A DNA stretch of 64,000 bases, taken from the NCBI GenBank assembly GCA_025363815.1, contig JANYLB010000060.1:1-64000 (forward strand), read 5' to 3'. The notes beneath the pieces were generated by a model, which had not been told where the DNA came from, made no database searches, and saw only the letters and a list, made by a program, of their open reading frames with translations. Made by a program: the position numbers and the translations under genes. Positions 9,422 to 17,675 of this stretch are shown one piece after another. This stretch comes from Actinomycetes bacterium. GTDB taxonomy: Bacteria > Actinomycetota > Acidimicrobiia > IMCC26256 > JANYLB01. Position 1 is the stretch's first letter. Each line of letters begins with the position of its first letter.

Positions 9422-10387
9422 TCAAACCTCGACGACGAACGTCTTGGCCAGCTTGTCGTTTATGCCCTGGCCGTTCTTGTCCCAGACCGACCAGACGACC
9501 ATTCCGATTGCGACAACTGCGCCGAGCAGCGCGAGCGCGATCGCAATCGCAATCGGCACGCCGTAGTGCAAGAGCGACTGCGCCCAGGCCACGTCGCTGC
9601 CGTCGGCGCCCACGAGCCTGATCTTGAAGATCCGTTTACCAAGAGTCTGGCCCGTCCGAGCTGATGGGATGACCGTGTAGAGGAGCGCGAGAACGAGGGT
9701 GATGAGCTGGAAGATCAGAGTGATGTTGCCAGGGACGACCTTGACCTTGTCGACCGCGACCTTCGGGGCCTTCTTGACGCCGGGGTTGTCCTTCTTCCAC
9801 TTGGCCACGGCCTTGGGCTGCTCGATCTGCTTCACCGCGTCGGCGGTGCTGTTCTTGATCTCGGTGGTCGAGACGATCTTGTCGTTGATCGTCACCTGCA
9901 CCGCCGGGTTGGAGAAGAGCACGCCGGCGAGAAAGTTGAGGCCGAACACCATCACCAAGATCACGAGAACATCCACCGAGAGCGCGTTGATGCGCGCTCG
10001 GGTCGGTGCGATTGCCAGCCCGGTCGGCGTAAGCTTGACCTGGGCCGAATCGCGCTTTGCGACGGCCGCCGCGCTGTTTCTCGCCGGCTTCGCCTTGGCT
10101 TTCCCGTTGCGACCACTAGTCGCCGAGGTATCACCATCGGACGCGTCGATGTCGTCGATCCCCTCGATGGTGTCGTCGATGCCGCTGTCGTAGCGCTCCT
10201 TCTGGAACGGATCCGACAACACGTTCCAGGCGCGGTTCACCGAGGCGGCGCGATCCCGCCGCTCGGAGGCGTCCCCCTTCCAGCTCTCAGGGTCCAGCTC
10301 GCTGACCCGGGCGCGGTATGCGTCACGGATCTCGTCGCGCGAAGCATCGGTGGAGACCCCGAGGATCTCGTAGTGGGTATCGCTCAT
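9422..10387 (-). CDS. J-like domain fused to an RDD membrane domain
   Basis: 321 residues from ATG 10387 (GAGG upstream; MSDTHYEILGVSTDASRDEI). Residues 5-70 look like a J domain with conserved ends (HYEILGV and AWNVLSDPFQKERYD), but the HPD tripeptide that stimulates Hsp70 is replaced by LDPE in VSELDPESW. After an acidic, then Lys/Ala-rich linker comes an RDD domain with about four hydrophobic segments (INALSVDVLVILVMVFGLNF; RTGQTLGKRIFKIRLVGADG). RDD proteins are membrane proteins of mostly unknown or transport function. The gene follows glyQS by 10 bases. Confidence 0.85.
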   Translation of the reverse strand: MSDTHYEILGVSTDASRDEIRDAYRARVSELDPESWKGDASERRDRAASVNRAWNVLSDPFQKERYDSGIDDTIEGIDDIDASDGDTSATSGRNGKAKAKPARNSAAAVAKRDSAQVKLTPTGLAIAPTRARINALSVDVLVILVMVFGLNFLAGVLFSNPAVQVTINDKIVSTTEIKNSTADAVKQIEQPKAVAKWKKDNPGVKKAPKVAVDKVKVVPGNITLIFQLITLVLALLYTVIPSARTGQTLGKRIFKIRLVGADGSDVAWAQSLLHYGVPIAIAIALALLGAVVAIGMVVWSVWDKNGQGINDKLAKTFVVEV

Positions 10388-10397
10388 TGCAACCTCG

Positions 10398-11726
10398 TCA
10401 TTGGGGGATGCGATCACGGAGGTACGACAGCATCTGATCGAGGCCAACGCGGTCCTGGTTCATGGTGTCGCGGTCTCTGATCGTCACCGCTCGGTCATCG
10501 AGCGTGTCGAAGTCGATCGTGACGCAAAGCGGCGTACCGACCTCGTCCTGGCGGCGATACCGCTTGCCGATCGAACCGGTGATATCGACCTCGATCATGA
10601 AGTGCGGACGGAGCGAGTCGGCGACCTCGTTCGCGACAGGAGTCAGCTGCTCGTTCTTCGAGAGCGGCAGGATCGCGACCTTCGTCGGCGCCAGGCGCGG
10701 ATCGAGGTGCAGCACCGTCCGCTTCTCGACCTTGCCGCCGGCCGTCGTGACCTCTTCCTCGTCGTACGCGGCGAGCAGGAACGCGAGGGTCGCCCGGTCG
10801 GCGCCGGCCGCGGGCTCGATCACGTGCGGGATGTACCGCCGGTCGTTCTCCTGATCGAAGTACGAGAGATCCTGGCCCGAGAACTCACCGTGCTTGGTCA
10901 GGTCGAAGTCGGTGCGGTTCGCGATGCCCTCGAGCTCGCCCCAACCCCACGGGTACTCGAACTCGACGTCTGACGTGGCGACGCTGTAGTGCGAGAGCTC
11001 GTCGGGGTCGTGCGGTCGCAAGCGAAGCAGCTCCGCGGGGATCCCGAGGTCGAGATACCAGTTGAACCGCTCCTGGCACCAGTATTCGTACCACTGCGGG
11101 CCGTCTTCGGGCGGCACGAAGAACTCCATCTCCATCTGCTCGAACTCGCGCGTGCGGAAGATGAAGTTGCCGGGCGTGATCTCGTTGCGGAACGACTTGC
11201 CGATCTGGGCGATGCCGAACGGCGGCTTCTTGCGCGTCGTGGTCTGCACGTTGGCGAAGTTGACGAGGATGCCCTGGGCGGTCTCGGGCCGCAGGTACGC
11301 GACCGCGGCGGCGTCTTCCACCGGACCGACGAAGGTCTTGAACATCAGGTTGAACTGGCGCGCCTCAGTCAAGGTGTCCTTGGCCCCGCATTTCGGGCAC
11401 GCCCCCGACCCCGGCAGCTGGTCGGCGCGGAAACGCTCCTTGCAGTTGCGGCAGTCGACGAGCGGGTCGGTGAAGGTCGCGATGTGGCCGCTCGCCTCCC
11501 ACACCCGCGGCGCCATCATGATCGCGGCGTCGAGCCCGACGACGTCGTCACGCATCTGCACCAGTGAACGCCACCAGGCGTCCTTCACGTTGCGCTTGAG
11601 CAGCACGCCGAGGGGTCCGTAGTCCCAGGTGGAGCGGAACCCACCGTAGATCTCGCTCGACGGGAACACCAGACCTCGCCGCTTGGCGAGATTGACGACG
11701 CGATCCATGAGGTCCGAGCGAGCCAC
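10398..11726 (-). CDS. glyQS: Glycyl-tRNA synthetase (single-chain, alpha2 type)
   Basis: 442 residues. A class II synthetase that charges tRNA-Gly. The N-terminus [20 protein letters not shown] is characteristic. A zinc-ribbon-like insertion (CRNCKERF and CPKCGAK) follows, then motif 2 with [20 protein letters not shown] and motif 3. The C-terminal anticodon-binding domain starts around [13 protein letters not shown]. Length fits the short bacterial alpha2 enzyme rather than the GlyQ/GlyS tetramer. Confidence 0.96.
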   Translation of the reverse strand: MARSDLMDRVVNLAKRRGLVFPSSEIYGGFRSTWDYGPLGVLLKRNVKDAWWRSLVQMRDDVVGLDAAIMMAPRVWEASGHIATFTDPLVDCRNCKERFRADQLPGSGACPKCGAKDTLTEARQFNLMFKTFVGPVEDAAAVAYLRPETAQGILVNFANVQTTTRKKPPFGIAQIGKSFRNEITPGNFIFRTREFEQMEMEFFVPPEDGPQWYEYWCQERFNWYLDLGIPAELLRLRPHDPDELSHYSVATSDVEFEYPWGWGELEGIANRTDFDLTKHGEFSGQDLSYFDQENDRRYIPHVIEPAAGADRATLAFLLAAYDEEEVTTAGGKVEKRTVLHLDPRLAPTKVAILPLSKNEQLTPVANEVADSLRPHFMIEVDITGSIGKRYRRQDEVGTPLCVTIDFDTLDDRAVTIRDRDTMNQDRVGLDQMLSYLRDRIPQ

Positions 11727-11875
11727 GGCCGATCAGGGTAGTCGCACCACCTCTTTCTCCTTGCAGTGATTACCCCAAAAATCGGCGCTGCTCGACCCAT
11801 CCGGCACGGGTCTGGTCGGGTTTTCGCCCCACATCGCGGCAGGAACCTGACCAGAAGGAGGGGTTAAACGGGGGG

Positions 11876-12595
11876 TTAGAGGAGGGCAGCGCTGCGGAGG
11901 CGACGCTCGAGGTGGTACTCCATCGAGCCGAGCGCGAGGCGTTCCACCTCGGCCACGATCTCGCCGGTAGGGACGTCGGCGAGCACGGTCCGCAGCTCAC
12001 CGCCGAGCATGCGGCGCAACACGTCGACGGTCTCCTCCCGCACCCGGAACCCGCCGAGCTTCGAGCAGTCGGCGCAGAGCAACCCGCCCTCTCCGAGATC
12101 GAACGCGGGGAACGGACCCGCCTCGGTCGAGCACCGCACGCAACCATCCAGGTGCGGGTGGAAGCCCTCGAGGCTGAGCAGCTTCCAGAAGAACGCCGGT
12201 GCGACCATCGGAGAAGGCTGGTCGGCCAGGGTCTTGAGCGCCCCGACAATCATGCGATAGATGGCCGGGTTGCATTCCCGATCGGGGCTCACCTGATCGA
12301 CCGCTTCGAGCATCGCCACCGAATGGATCAGACTGCCGTAATGCTCGCGCAGCGCGCGGTTGGCGTCGATCGTCTCGACCTGGGTCACGACATCGAGCTC
12401 ACGACCCCTGTAGCACTGGAGCGTGACGTTGGTCGTCGGCTCGAGCCTGGCCCCGAAGCGGCTGCCGGGCCGGCGGACGCCCTTGGCGACAGCGCGGATC
12501 TTGCCGTTTCCCTGCGTGAAGATGGTGACGATCCGGTCGGTCTCGCCGAGCTTCACGGTGCGCAGCACCACACCCTGATCTCGGTAGAGACTCAC
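11876..12595 (-). CDS. recO: DNA repair protein RecO
   Basis: 239 residues. RecO helps load RecA on SSB-coated DNA in the RecFOR pathway. The N-terminal OB-fold region reads LYRDQGVVLRTVKLGETDRI. The central helical domain has a zinc-finger-like CVRCSTEAGPF...CADC (four Cys), as in many actinobacterial RecO proteins. The start ATG lies 163 bases from the divergent metallophosphoesterase gene, so the space between must hold both promoters. Confidence 0.93.
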   Translation of the reverse strand: MSLYRDQGVVLRTVKLGETDRIVTIFTQGNGKIRAVAKGVRRPGSRFGARLEPTTNVTLQCYRGRELDVVTQVETIDANRALREHYGSLIHSVAMLEAVDQVSPDRECNPAIYRMIVGALKTLADQPSPMVAPAFFWKLLSLEGFHPHLDGCVRCSTEAGPFPAFDLGEGGLLCADCSKLGGFRVREETVDVLRRMLGGELRTVLADVPTGEIVAEVERLALGSMEYHLERRLRSAALL

Positions 12596-12758
12596 TGCCT
12601 ACAGGCTACTGCCGCGACCATCAGTCACACGCTTTGGACGGACCACGAAACCAGCCTCCAATCGCCTCGACCGATCCTCCTGTCGTAGTAGGATTCCAAG
12701 CGGGTCAAGGGTCGGTTTGCTCAGCGAGCCGGTGGGTATTTCGGGACGGGGGGCCAAG

Positions 12759-15287
12759 ATGAGGCGAAGGATCGCGCGGAGCGGCATGGCACTGCTCGCG
12801 ACGCTGGCGCTGGTTTCAGCAGCAGGACTCTCGGCGGTGCCGTCGGGCGCGGCCGTAGCTTTCGACCCGCACCTCACCCGCGCCCCCTACCTCACCGATC
12901 TCGTCGGCCTTCACGTCAACGTGAACTGGGCCACCGACCGCTCTGCGACGACTGGTTCGGTGCAGTGGGGTGCAGTGAGCGACGGCTCATGCACACTCAC
13001 GAACACCCAGACCGCGACGCGGTACTCACTCACCGTCGGTGCTGTGAGCCAGTACCGGTGGAAGGCATCGCTGACGCTGCCGAGCAGCGGCACGTATTGC
13101 TACGAGATCTACCTGCGGACCACTGATCTCCTCACCGGAGCCCCGTCGCCGCAGTTCGTCACCCAGGCCCAGCCGGGGAGCGCCGAGACGTTCTCGTTCG
13201 GCGTGATCGGAGACTGGGGTGAGGTCGACTCGAACGGCAACAACCCCGATCAGGCCAACGTCATCAGCCAGGTCGCCGGCGCCGGCCTCCGGTTCGCGGT
13301 GACGACAGGAGACAACGGCTACCCATCGGGCAGCCAGGTGAACTATGGCGACCTGCAACAGACCGGAGCCGACACGAGCGCGATCTTCGGTCCCGCGTTC
13401 TGGACCAAGGCCGGGAGTTCTACGCCGCTCTTCACCACCGTCGGGAACCACGGGCTCAGCGGTACCACGCACTCCGACATCACCAATTGGCCTCAGGATC
13501 TCACCGTGTCCAGCTCCGCGGGTCGCTACCAGAACGACGTGTACTGCTGCGTGAACGGCACGAGCTCAACCAACTACGCCAGCGAGTGGTACGCCTTCGA
13601 TGCCGGCCCGGCCCGGATCTACATGCTCCAGGCCGCGTGGGGTGACACCAACGTCGGCAACGCCGACGTCTATGCGAACGACGCCGCGGCGCGCTGGAGC
13701 CCGGGAGCGCCCGAGTATCAGTGGCTGCTCAACGACCTCCAGACGCACCCGTCGGCTCTCAAGTTCGCGGTGTTCCACTACCCGCTCTACTCCGACAGCA
13801 GTACCGAGCCTTCCGACGTGCCTCTCCGGACCGCGCTCGAGCCGGTCTTCACCCAGTACGGCGTCGACATGGTGTTCAACGGCCACTCGCACATATACCA
13901 GCGCAACAACCCCAGCTCACCGGGAGCTCCAGTCACCTATGTGACCGGCGGTGGTGGCGCGACGGTCGCGCCGATCAACAGCTGCAGCGCCATCGACGCG
14001 TACGGAATCGGCTGGTCGAACTCCTCGTCCAAGGGCTACAAGTGCGGCGCGGCGCCCCTACCCACCTCACGGTCCCAGGTCTTCCACTTCTTGAAGGTGA
14101 CCGTGTCCGGCACCACCGTCACCGTGGCACCGACCGACTCGCTCGGCAACACATTCGACGTACAGACGTACGACTTCGGTGGCGGGGCGCCCGACACCGT
14201 GATCGACACCTCGCCGGCGCCACTCACTGCCTCCACGTCCGCGAGCTTCAGCTTCTACTCCACGACCACACCCGCGACCTTCGCCTGCTCGCTCGACAGC
14301 GCCCCCGCCACCACGTGCACCAGCCCGGCCAACTACGCCGGCCTGGCCGAAGGGAGCCACACCTTGAGCGTGGCGGCGACCACAGTCGGCGGTACCGACC
14401 CGAGCGCGGCCACCCGGACGTGGACGATCGACACCACCGCGCCGAGCCTGGCCGGCAATCTCACCGCAACCGCGCCGACCAGCAATTCGGTCCAGTTGGG
14501 TTGGAGCGCCGCCACCGACGCCACGGGCGTTACCGCCTACGACGTCCTGCGGAACGGAACGCCGTTCGGCTCGACCGGAGGCGCCACCCTGGCCTTCACC
14601 GACACCACCGTGTCGGCCGGGACCACCTACCAATACGCGCTCAAGGCGCGCGACGGCGCCGGCAACACATCGGGCACGACCGATGCCGTATCGGTCACGA
14701 CCCCGGCCGGGGTGCCGCCCGTGTTCAGCGATGGTTTCGAGTCGGGCAACTTCTCGAGCTGGACCTCGTCTGGTGGCCTCGTCACGCAGGGAGCCACCGT
14801 TCATGGGGGCTCATTCGCCGCCCAGGGCGACACCAACGTCGGTGCCACCTACGCCAAGAAGACCCTTCCGTCGACGTACGGCGGCGGGTACGGGCGCACC
14901 TACTTCAACGTGCTCAGCGCTTCGAGCCAGGTGAACCTGTTGCGCCTACGGACCGCTGCCGGCGGCTCGCTCGGCTACGTCTTCGTGACCTCAGCCGGAC
15001 AGGTCGGCGTCCGCAACGACGTCGGTGCCACCACGACGACCAGCGCCACCACGGCCGCGCCGGGGTCCGGATGGCACGCGATCGAGTTGCACATGGTGGT
15101 GAGCGGCACGAGCTCTTCGATCGAAGTCTGGCTCGACGGCATCAAGCTCGCCGACCTGTCACCGTCGGGAGTGAACCTCGGGACCACGCCGATCGGCGGG
15201 CTCCAGATCGGCGAGGTCCAGAACGGCCGCACTTACAACGTGGCTCTCGACGACGCCGTGTTCGCCACCCAACCCATCGGGCTCTGA
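12759..15287 (+). CDS. Secreted purple-acid-phosphatase-like metallophosphoesterase, multidomain
   Basis: 842 residues from ATG 12759, preceded by GGACGGGGGG. Signal peptide (MALLATLALVSAAGLSAV), then a PAP-type N-terminal beta domain. The catalytic metallophosphoesterase domain has D152 (GDWGEVD), D185 and Y188 (TTGDNGY), N230-H231 (VGNHG), H340 (FHYPLY) and H376/H378 (NGHSHIYQR), so the dinuclear-metal site looks complete. Further on are an Ig-like stretch, a fibronectin type III domain (SNSVQLGWSAATDATGVTAY) and a C-terminal beta-sandwich with GFESGNFSSW like carbohydrate-binding modules. It probably removes phosphate from extracellular esters. It converges on the glycan operon, ending 4 bases from that operon's last stop. 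Confidence 0.88.
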   Translation: MRRRIARSGMALLATLALVSAAGLSAVPSGAAVAFDPHLTRAPYLTDLVGLHVNVNWATDRSATTGSVQWGAVSDGSCTLTNTQTATRYSLTVGAVSQYRWKASLTLPSSGTYCYEIYLRTTDLLTGAPSPQFVTQAQPGSAETFSFGVIGDWGEVDSNGNNPDQANVISQVAGAGLRFAVTTGDNGYPSGSQVNYGDLQQTGADTSAIFGPAFWTKAGSSTPLFTTVGNHGLSGTTHSDITNWPQDLTVSSSAGRYQNDVYCCVNGTSSTNYASEWYAFDAGPARIYMLQAAWGDTNVGNADVYANDAAARWSPGAPEYQWLLNDLQTHPSALKFAVFHYPLYSDSSTEPSDVPLRTALEPVFTQYGVDMVFNGHSHIYQRNNPSSPGAPVTYVTGGGGATVAPINSCSAIDAYGIGWSNSSSKGYKCGAAPLPTSRSQVFHFLKVTVSGTTVTVAPTDSLGNTFDVQTYDFGGGAPDTVIDTSPAPLTASTSASFSFYSTTTPATFACSLDSAPATTCTSPANYAGLAEGSHTLSVAATTVGGTDPSAATRTWTIDTTAPSLAGNLTATAPTSNSVQLGWSAATDATGVTAYDVLRNGTPFGSTGGATLAFTDTTVSAGTTYQYALKARDGAGNTSGTTDAVSVTTPAGVPPVFSDGFESGNFSSWTSSGGLVTQGATVHGGSFAAQGDTNVGATYAKKTLPSTYGGGYGRTYFNVLSASSQVNLLRLRTAAGGSLGYVFVTSAGQVGVRNDVGATTTTSATTAAPGSGWHAIELHMVVSGTSSSIEVWLDGIKLADLSPSGVNLGTTPIGGLQIGEVQNGRTYNVALDDAVFATQPIGL

Positions 15288-15291
15288 GCCG

Positions 15292-16581
15292 TCAGCGCCG
15301 ACCACCCGGTCGGCCACGAGGAGCTTGGCTTTCCCGACGGGCCGACACGATCTCGTGGCGGGTCCGGGCCACGAGCGCGGTTTCGTTCAGCGCAACGAGC
15401 TCAGGCTCGTTTCTCTCGACCACCCGGAGCATCGGGGAATAGCGGCCCCGCCGGGCCACCACGACGATGAGGAACCCGAAGATCACCACGAACACGCCGA
15501 GCACGAGCGGGCCCGACAAACCCGAACGTGCGGGGGTGGATGCGGTCGCGGGTGTCGCCCGCTTCCCACCGGATGACGTCTCAGTACCCAGCCCGTTTGC
15601 ACCCGGCCGTACCGCGCCATGGCCGAGCCGCTCACCGACCACGTTCAACGCCTCGTAGCCGTGCCGGACGCTCGGCTCGATGTGGGAGTTCTCACTGAAC
15701 TCGTTCCAGGAGATAAGGCCGAGCGCGTCGGGTGACGACGCCAGGGCCGTGTCGATCTCGGTCCGCAGTGTCGTGCCGTTCCCTCGGGAAACGATCGTCG
15801 TACCGCCGATCAAACGGGCGTCGAATCCGCTGGCCGCCGGCGCGATCCAGAGCCCGCCACCCGCGTGGACAGCGCGGCCGAGGTCGGTGAGCTTCTCGAG
15901 ATACCCGTTGTAGGTAGAAGGGTTCACCGACGACCAGTAGTACGCATCGCCGTCGACCAGGCCGGACAGTCGGGAGTAGCCGGCGACGCTCTTCTCTGAC
16001 GCGAGGATGGAGAGGGATGCTCGTCGACCGGCAGTGACCCGCGCTACGTCCTCGACGCTGAATTCCCACGTCCCCGACCAGATCACCAGTGGCTTCGCGA
16101 AGATGGCGAACGGCGCTCGCGAGGAGAACGTTGTCGCGAAATAGTCGAGGTCGGCCGCGATCGTGTCTGCAGGGAGGGGCCTGCGGGTGAAGTCTAGACC
16201 CTGGTAGATCATGCCCAACTGGAAATGTTCTTCTTCGGCGATGCCGACGAGCTGGCTGAGCCGTCGGTCAAGCGTCGGCGTGTGCTTCCAGCTGACGAGG
16301 AAACCCTCGATACCCGCCTGCTTGGCCAGTCGCACCTGCGCGCGCATCACCGTGGCGTCGTCGCTCGAGTAACGACCGGCTTGGGGGTAGTCCGTCTTTG
16401 CCCGGCTCCAGCTGTTCTCGTCGAACCAGATGTAGTAGTACGCGAGCACGGGAACCTTGGCGCCAGCGGTTCCCGATGCCGATGTCACCACCGATCTTGC
16501 CGCTTGCGCGCGGCTCGGCGTGAGCCCACTCGCGGCGGCAACCACGGCGAAGCACACGAGTGCGATCGCCGCCCGTTTCAT
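15292..16581 (-). CDS. Exported, membrane-anchored GH99-like glycosidase
   Basis: 429 residues. Signal peptide (MKRAAIALVCFAVVAAASGL). The catalytic barrel begins VPVLAYYYIWFDENSWSRAK and includes QAGIEGFLVSWKH. The motif SWNEFSENSHIEPS (E294, E297) matches the WNEWxExxxIEP motif of GH99 and GH71/WbsX-like proteins, so the catalytic Glu pair seems kept. A Ser/Thr/Pro linker, one transmembrane helix (PLVLGVFVVIFGFLIVVVAR, about 358-377) and a basic cytoplasmic tail follow. GH99 enzymes cleave alpha-mannosides; the real substrate is unknown. Its ATG overlaps the stop of the gene before it (ATGA). Last gene of the five-gene operon. Confidence 0.85.
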   Translation of the reverse strand: MKRAAIALVCFAVVAAASGLTPSRAQAARSVVTSASGTAGAKVPVLAYYYIWFDENSWSRAKTDYPQAGRYSSDDATVMRAQVRLAKQAGIEGFLVSWKHTPTLDRRLSQLVGIAEEEHFQLGMIYQGLDFTRRPLPADTIAADLDYFATTFSSRAPFAIFAKPLVIWSGTWEFSVEDVARVTAGRRASLSILASEKSVAGYSRLSGLVDGDAYYWSSVNPSTYNGYLEKLTDLGRAVHAGGGLWIAPAASGFDARLIGGTTIVSRGNGTTLRTEIDTALASSPDALGLISWNEFSENSHIEPSVRHGYEALNVVGERLGHGAVRPGANGLGTETSSGGKRATPATASTPARSGLSGPLVLGVFVVIFGFLIVVVARRGRYSPMLRVVERNEPELVALNETALVARTRHEIVSARRESQAPRGRPGGRR

Positions 16582-17675
16582 TGCGTCCTTACCAACTCCC
16601 GCGGTTCTTCGCGCTCGTCGCCCACCAAGCCGGCCTCGCGGATTCCCCTGCGTCGCAGGGTCCTACGAACAACCAGAAGCGCTGCCGCGATGCCAAGCAG
16701 CAGCGCGAGCCCCAGCCCGATGTCGATCCAGGTGACAGTGTCGATGTCGGCAGTCTGGGTTTTGGACACCGTGAGCTTCTGCGAAAGTGCTGGGCCCGAT
16801 CCGTTGATGGTGAGGTGATACGAGCCGCGCGGCAGTCGACGAGCGGTCACCGAGCCGTTCGGTCCGAACCGGAGGTGGGCGAGGTGCCCGTCGGGATACT
16901 CGACCGTGACGCCCGAGCCGGTTCCTCCCCCCAGCAGCGCGTCACGCGCCGAGATTCGGACGTCGAACAGCAGCAGCGCGACCGTGACGTCCTGATTGCG
17001 ACTCGGGAAGAACTGTCGCTGACCTCGATGCACCGCGTTGGCGCCCGAGGTGGTGACCGAGTCGATGCGGTACGACACCGCGCGACTCTGGAGTCCCAAG
17101 GCTCCCGTGGTCGTGCGGCTGCCCTGCAACCACACGGGATGCGGGGGCGTAAGGGTGATTCGCCGACCGAGACTGCTCGCGAGCTGCATCGACGTCAACG
17201 TTGCCGTGTCCACCGAGCGTCCCGCACGCGCCACGAATGCAAAGTTGGTCAGATACTCGATGTCGAAAGTGGCCCGCTGGTAGTCCTCGGGGAGCCTCCC
17301 GGACCGGTACACGCCCGTTCCCGACCAGCCGGTGAAGCGCGCCCTGACCCCGGTGCCCTGGGCCAGAAGCGGCGTGACGACGGTGAGGTGCTGGTCGCGG
17401 GCCGCCCGCATGGACTCCCTCTGCGCTTTCGTGACGAGAATCGAAGCGACGCCCTGGGCATCGGCAGTGAAGACCGCGCCGTCAATCGCGAACTGCATCC
17501 CGGGAACCGAAGGGAGTGTCGCGACCGTCAGGCGTCTCAGCCCCTGCAAGGGATGTAGGTCTGTCGGTGCGGGGACGGGCGGCGGAACCGTGGGCGCAGC
17601 CACCGCGCGGCCGAGGTTCATGCCCGCGCTGATGCCGACGACTGCGATGAAGAGCGCCACCTTGCTGCGGATCAC
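16578..17675 (-). CDS. Exported single-pass membrane protein of unknown family
   Basis: 365 residues from GTG 17675, which overlaps the previous stop as GTGA with GAGGTGG upstream; an in-frame start at 17711 is less likely. Signal peptide (SKVALFIAVVGISAGMNLG), then about 290 residues predicted to face outside and rich in beta-prone stretches. One of these (RFTGWSGTGVYRSGR) recalls bacterial Ig or PKD-like surface domains. Another segment, RRLPRGSYHLTINGSG, resembles a carboxypeptidase-regulatory-like strand. A transmembrane helix (WIDIGLGLALLLGIAAALLV) and a basic tail finish it. I cannot name a family. Its place between the phosphoesterase and the glycosidase suggests a partner or scaffold. 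Confidence 0.8.
   Translation of the reverse strand: MIRSKVALFIAVVGISAGMNLGRAVAAPTVPPPVPAPTDLHPLQGLRRLTVATLPSVPGMQFAIDGAVFTADAQGVASILVTKAQRESMRAARDQHLTVVTPLLAQGTGVRARFTGWSGTGVYRSGRLPEDYQRATFDIEYLTNFAFVARAGRSVDTATLTSMQLASSLGRRITLTPPHPVWLQGSRTTTGALGLQSRAVSYRIDSVTTSGANAVHRGQRQFFPSRNQDVTVALLLFDVRISARDALLGGGTGSGVTVEYPDGHLAHLRFGPNGSVTARRLPRGSYHLTINGSGPALSQKLTVSKTQTADIDTVTWIDIGLGLALLLGIAAALLVVRRTLRRRGIREAGLVGDEREEPRELVRTQ

Noticed and set aside
7388-9664. 758-residue plus-strand open frame opposite ppdK
   Set aside because: It is the mirror of a well-supported gene. Its composition, rich in His, Arg, Glu and Val-Asp pairs, is typical of antisense frames in high-GC DNA, and it has no recognisable domain.
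12596-12758. Possible riboswitch or other leader before the secreted phosphatase
   Set aside because: I compared it by eye with c-di-GMP and c-di-AMP riboswitch cores and found no conserved core, only GC-rich sequence.
15297-15314. GCCGACC-ACCC-GGTCGGC hairpin at the junction of the convergent phosphatase and glycosidase genes
   Set aside because: The stem is good, but it lies inside the glycosidase coding end and has no U-tract on either strand, so I do not call it a terminator.
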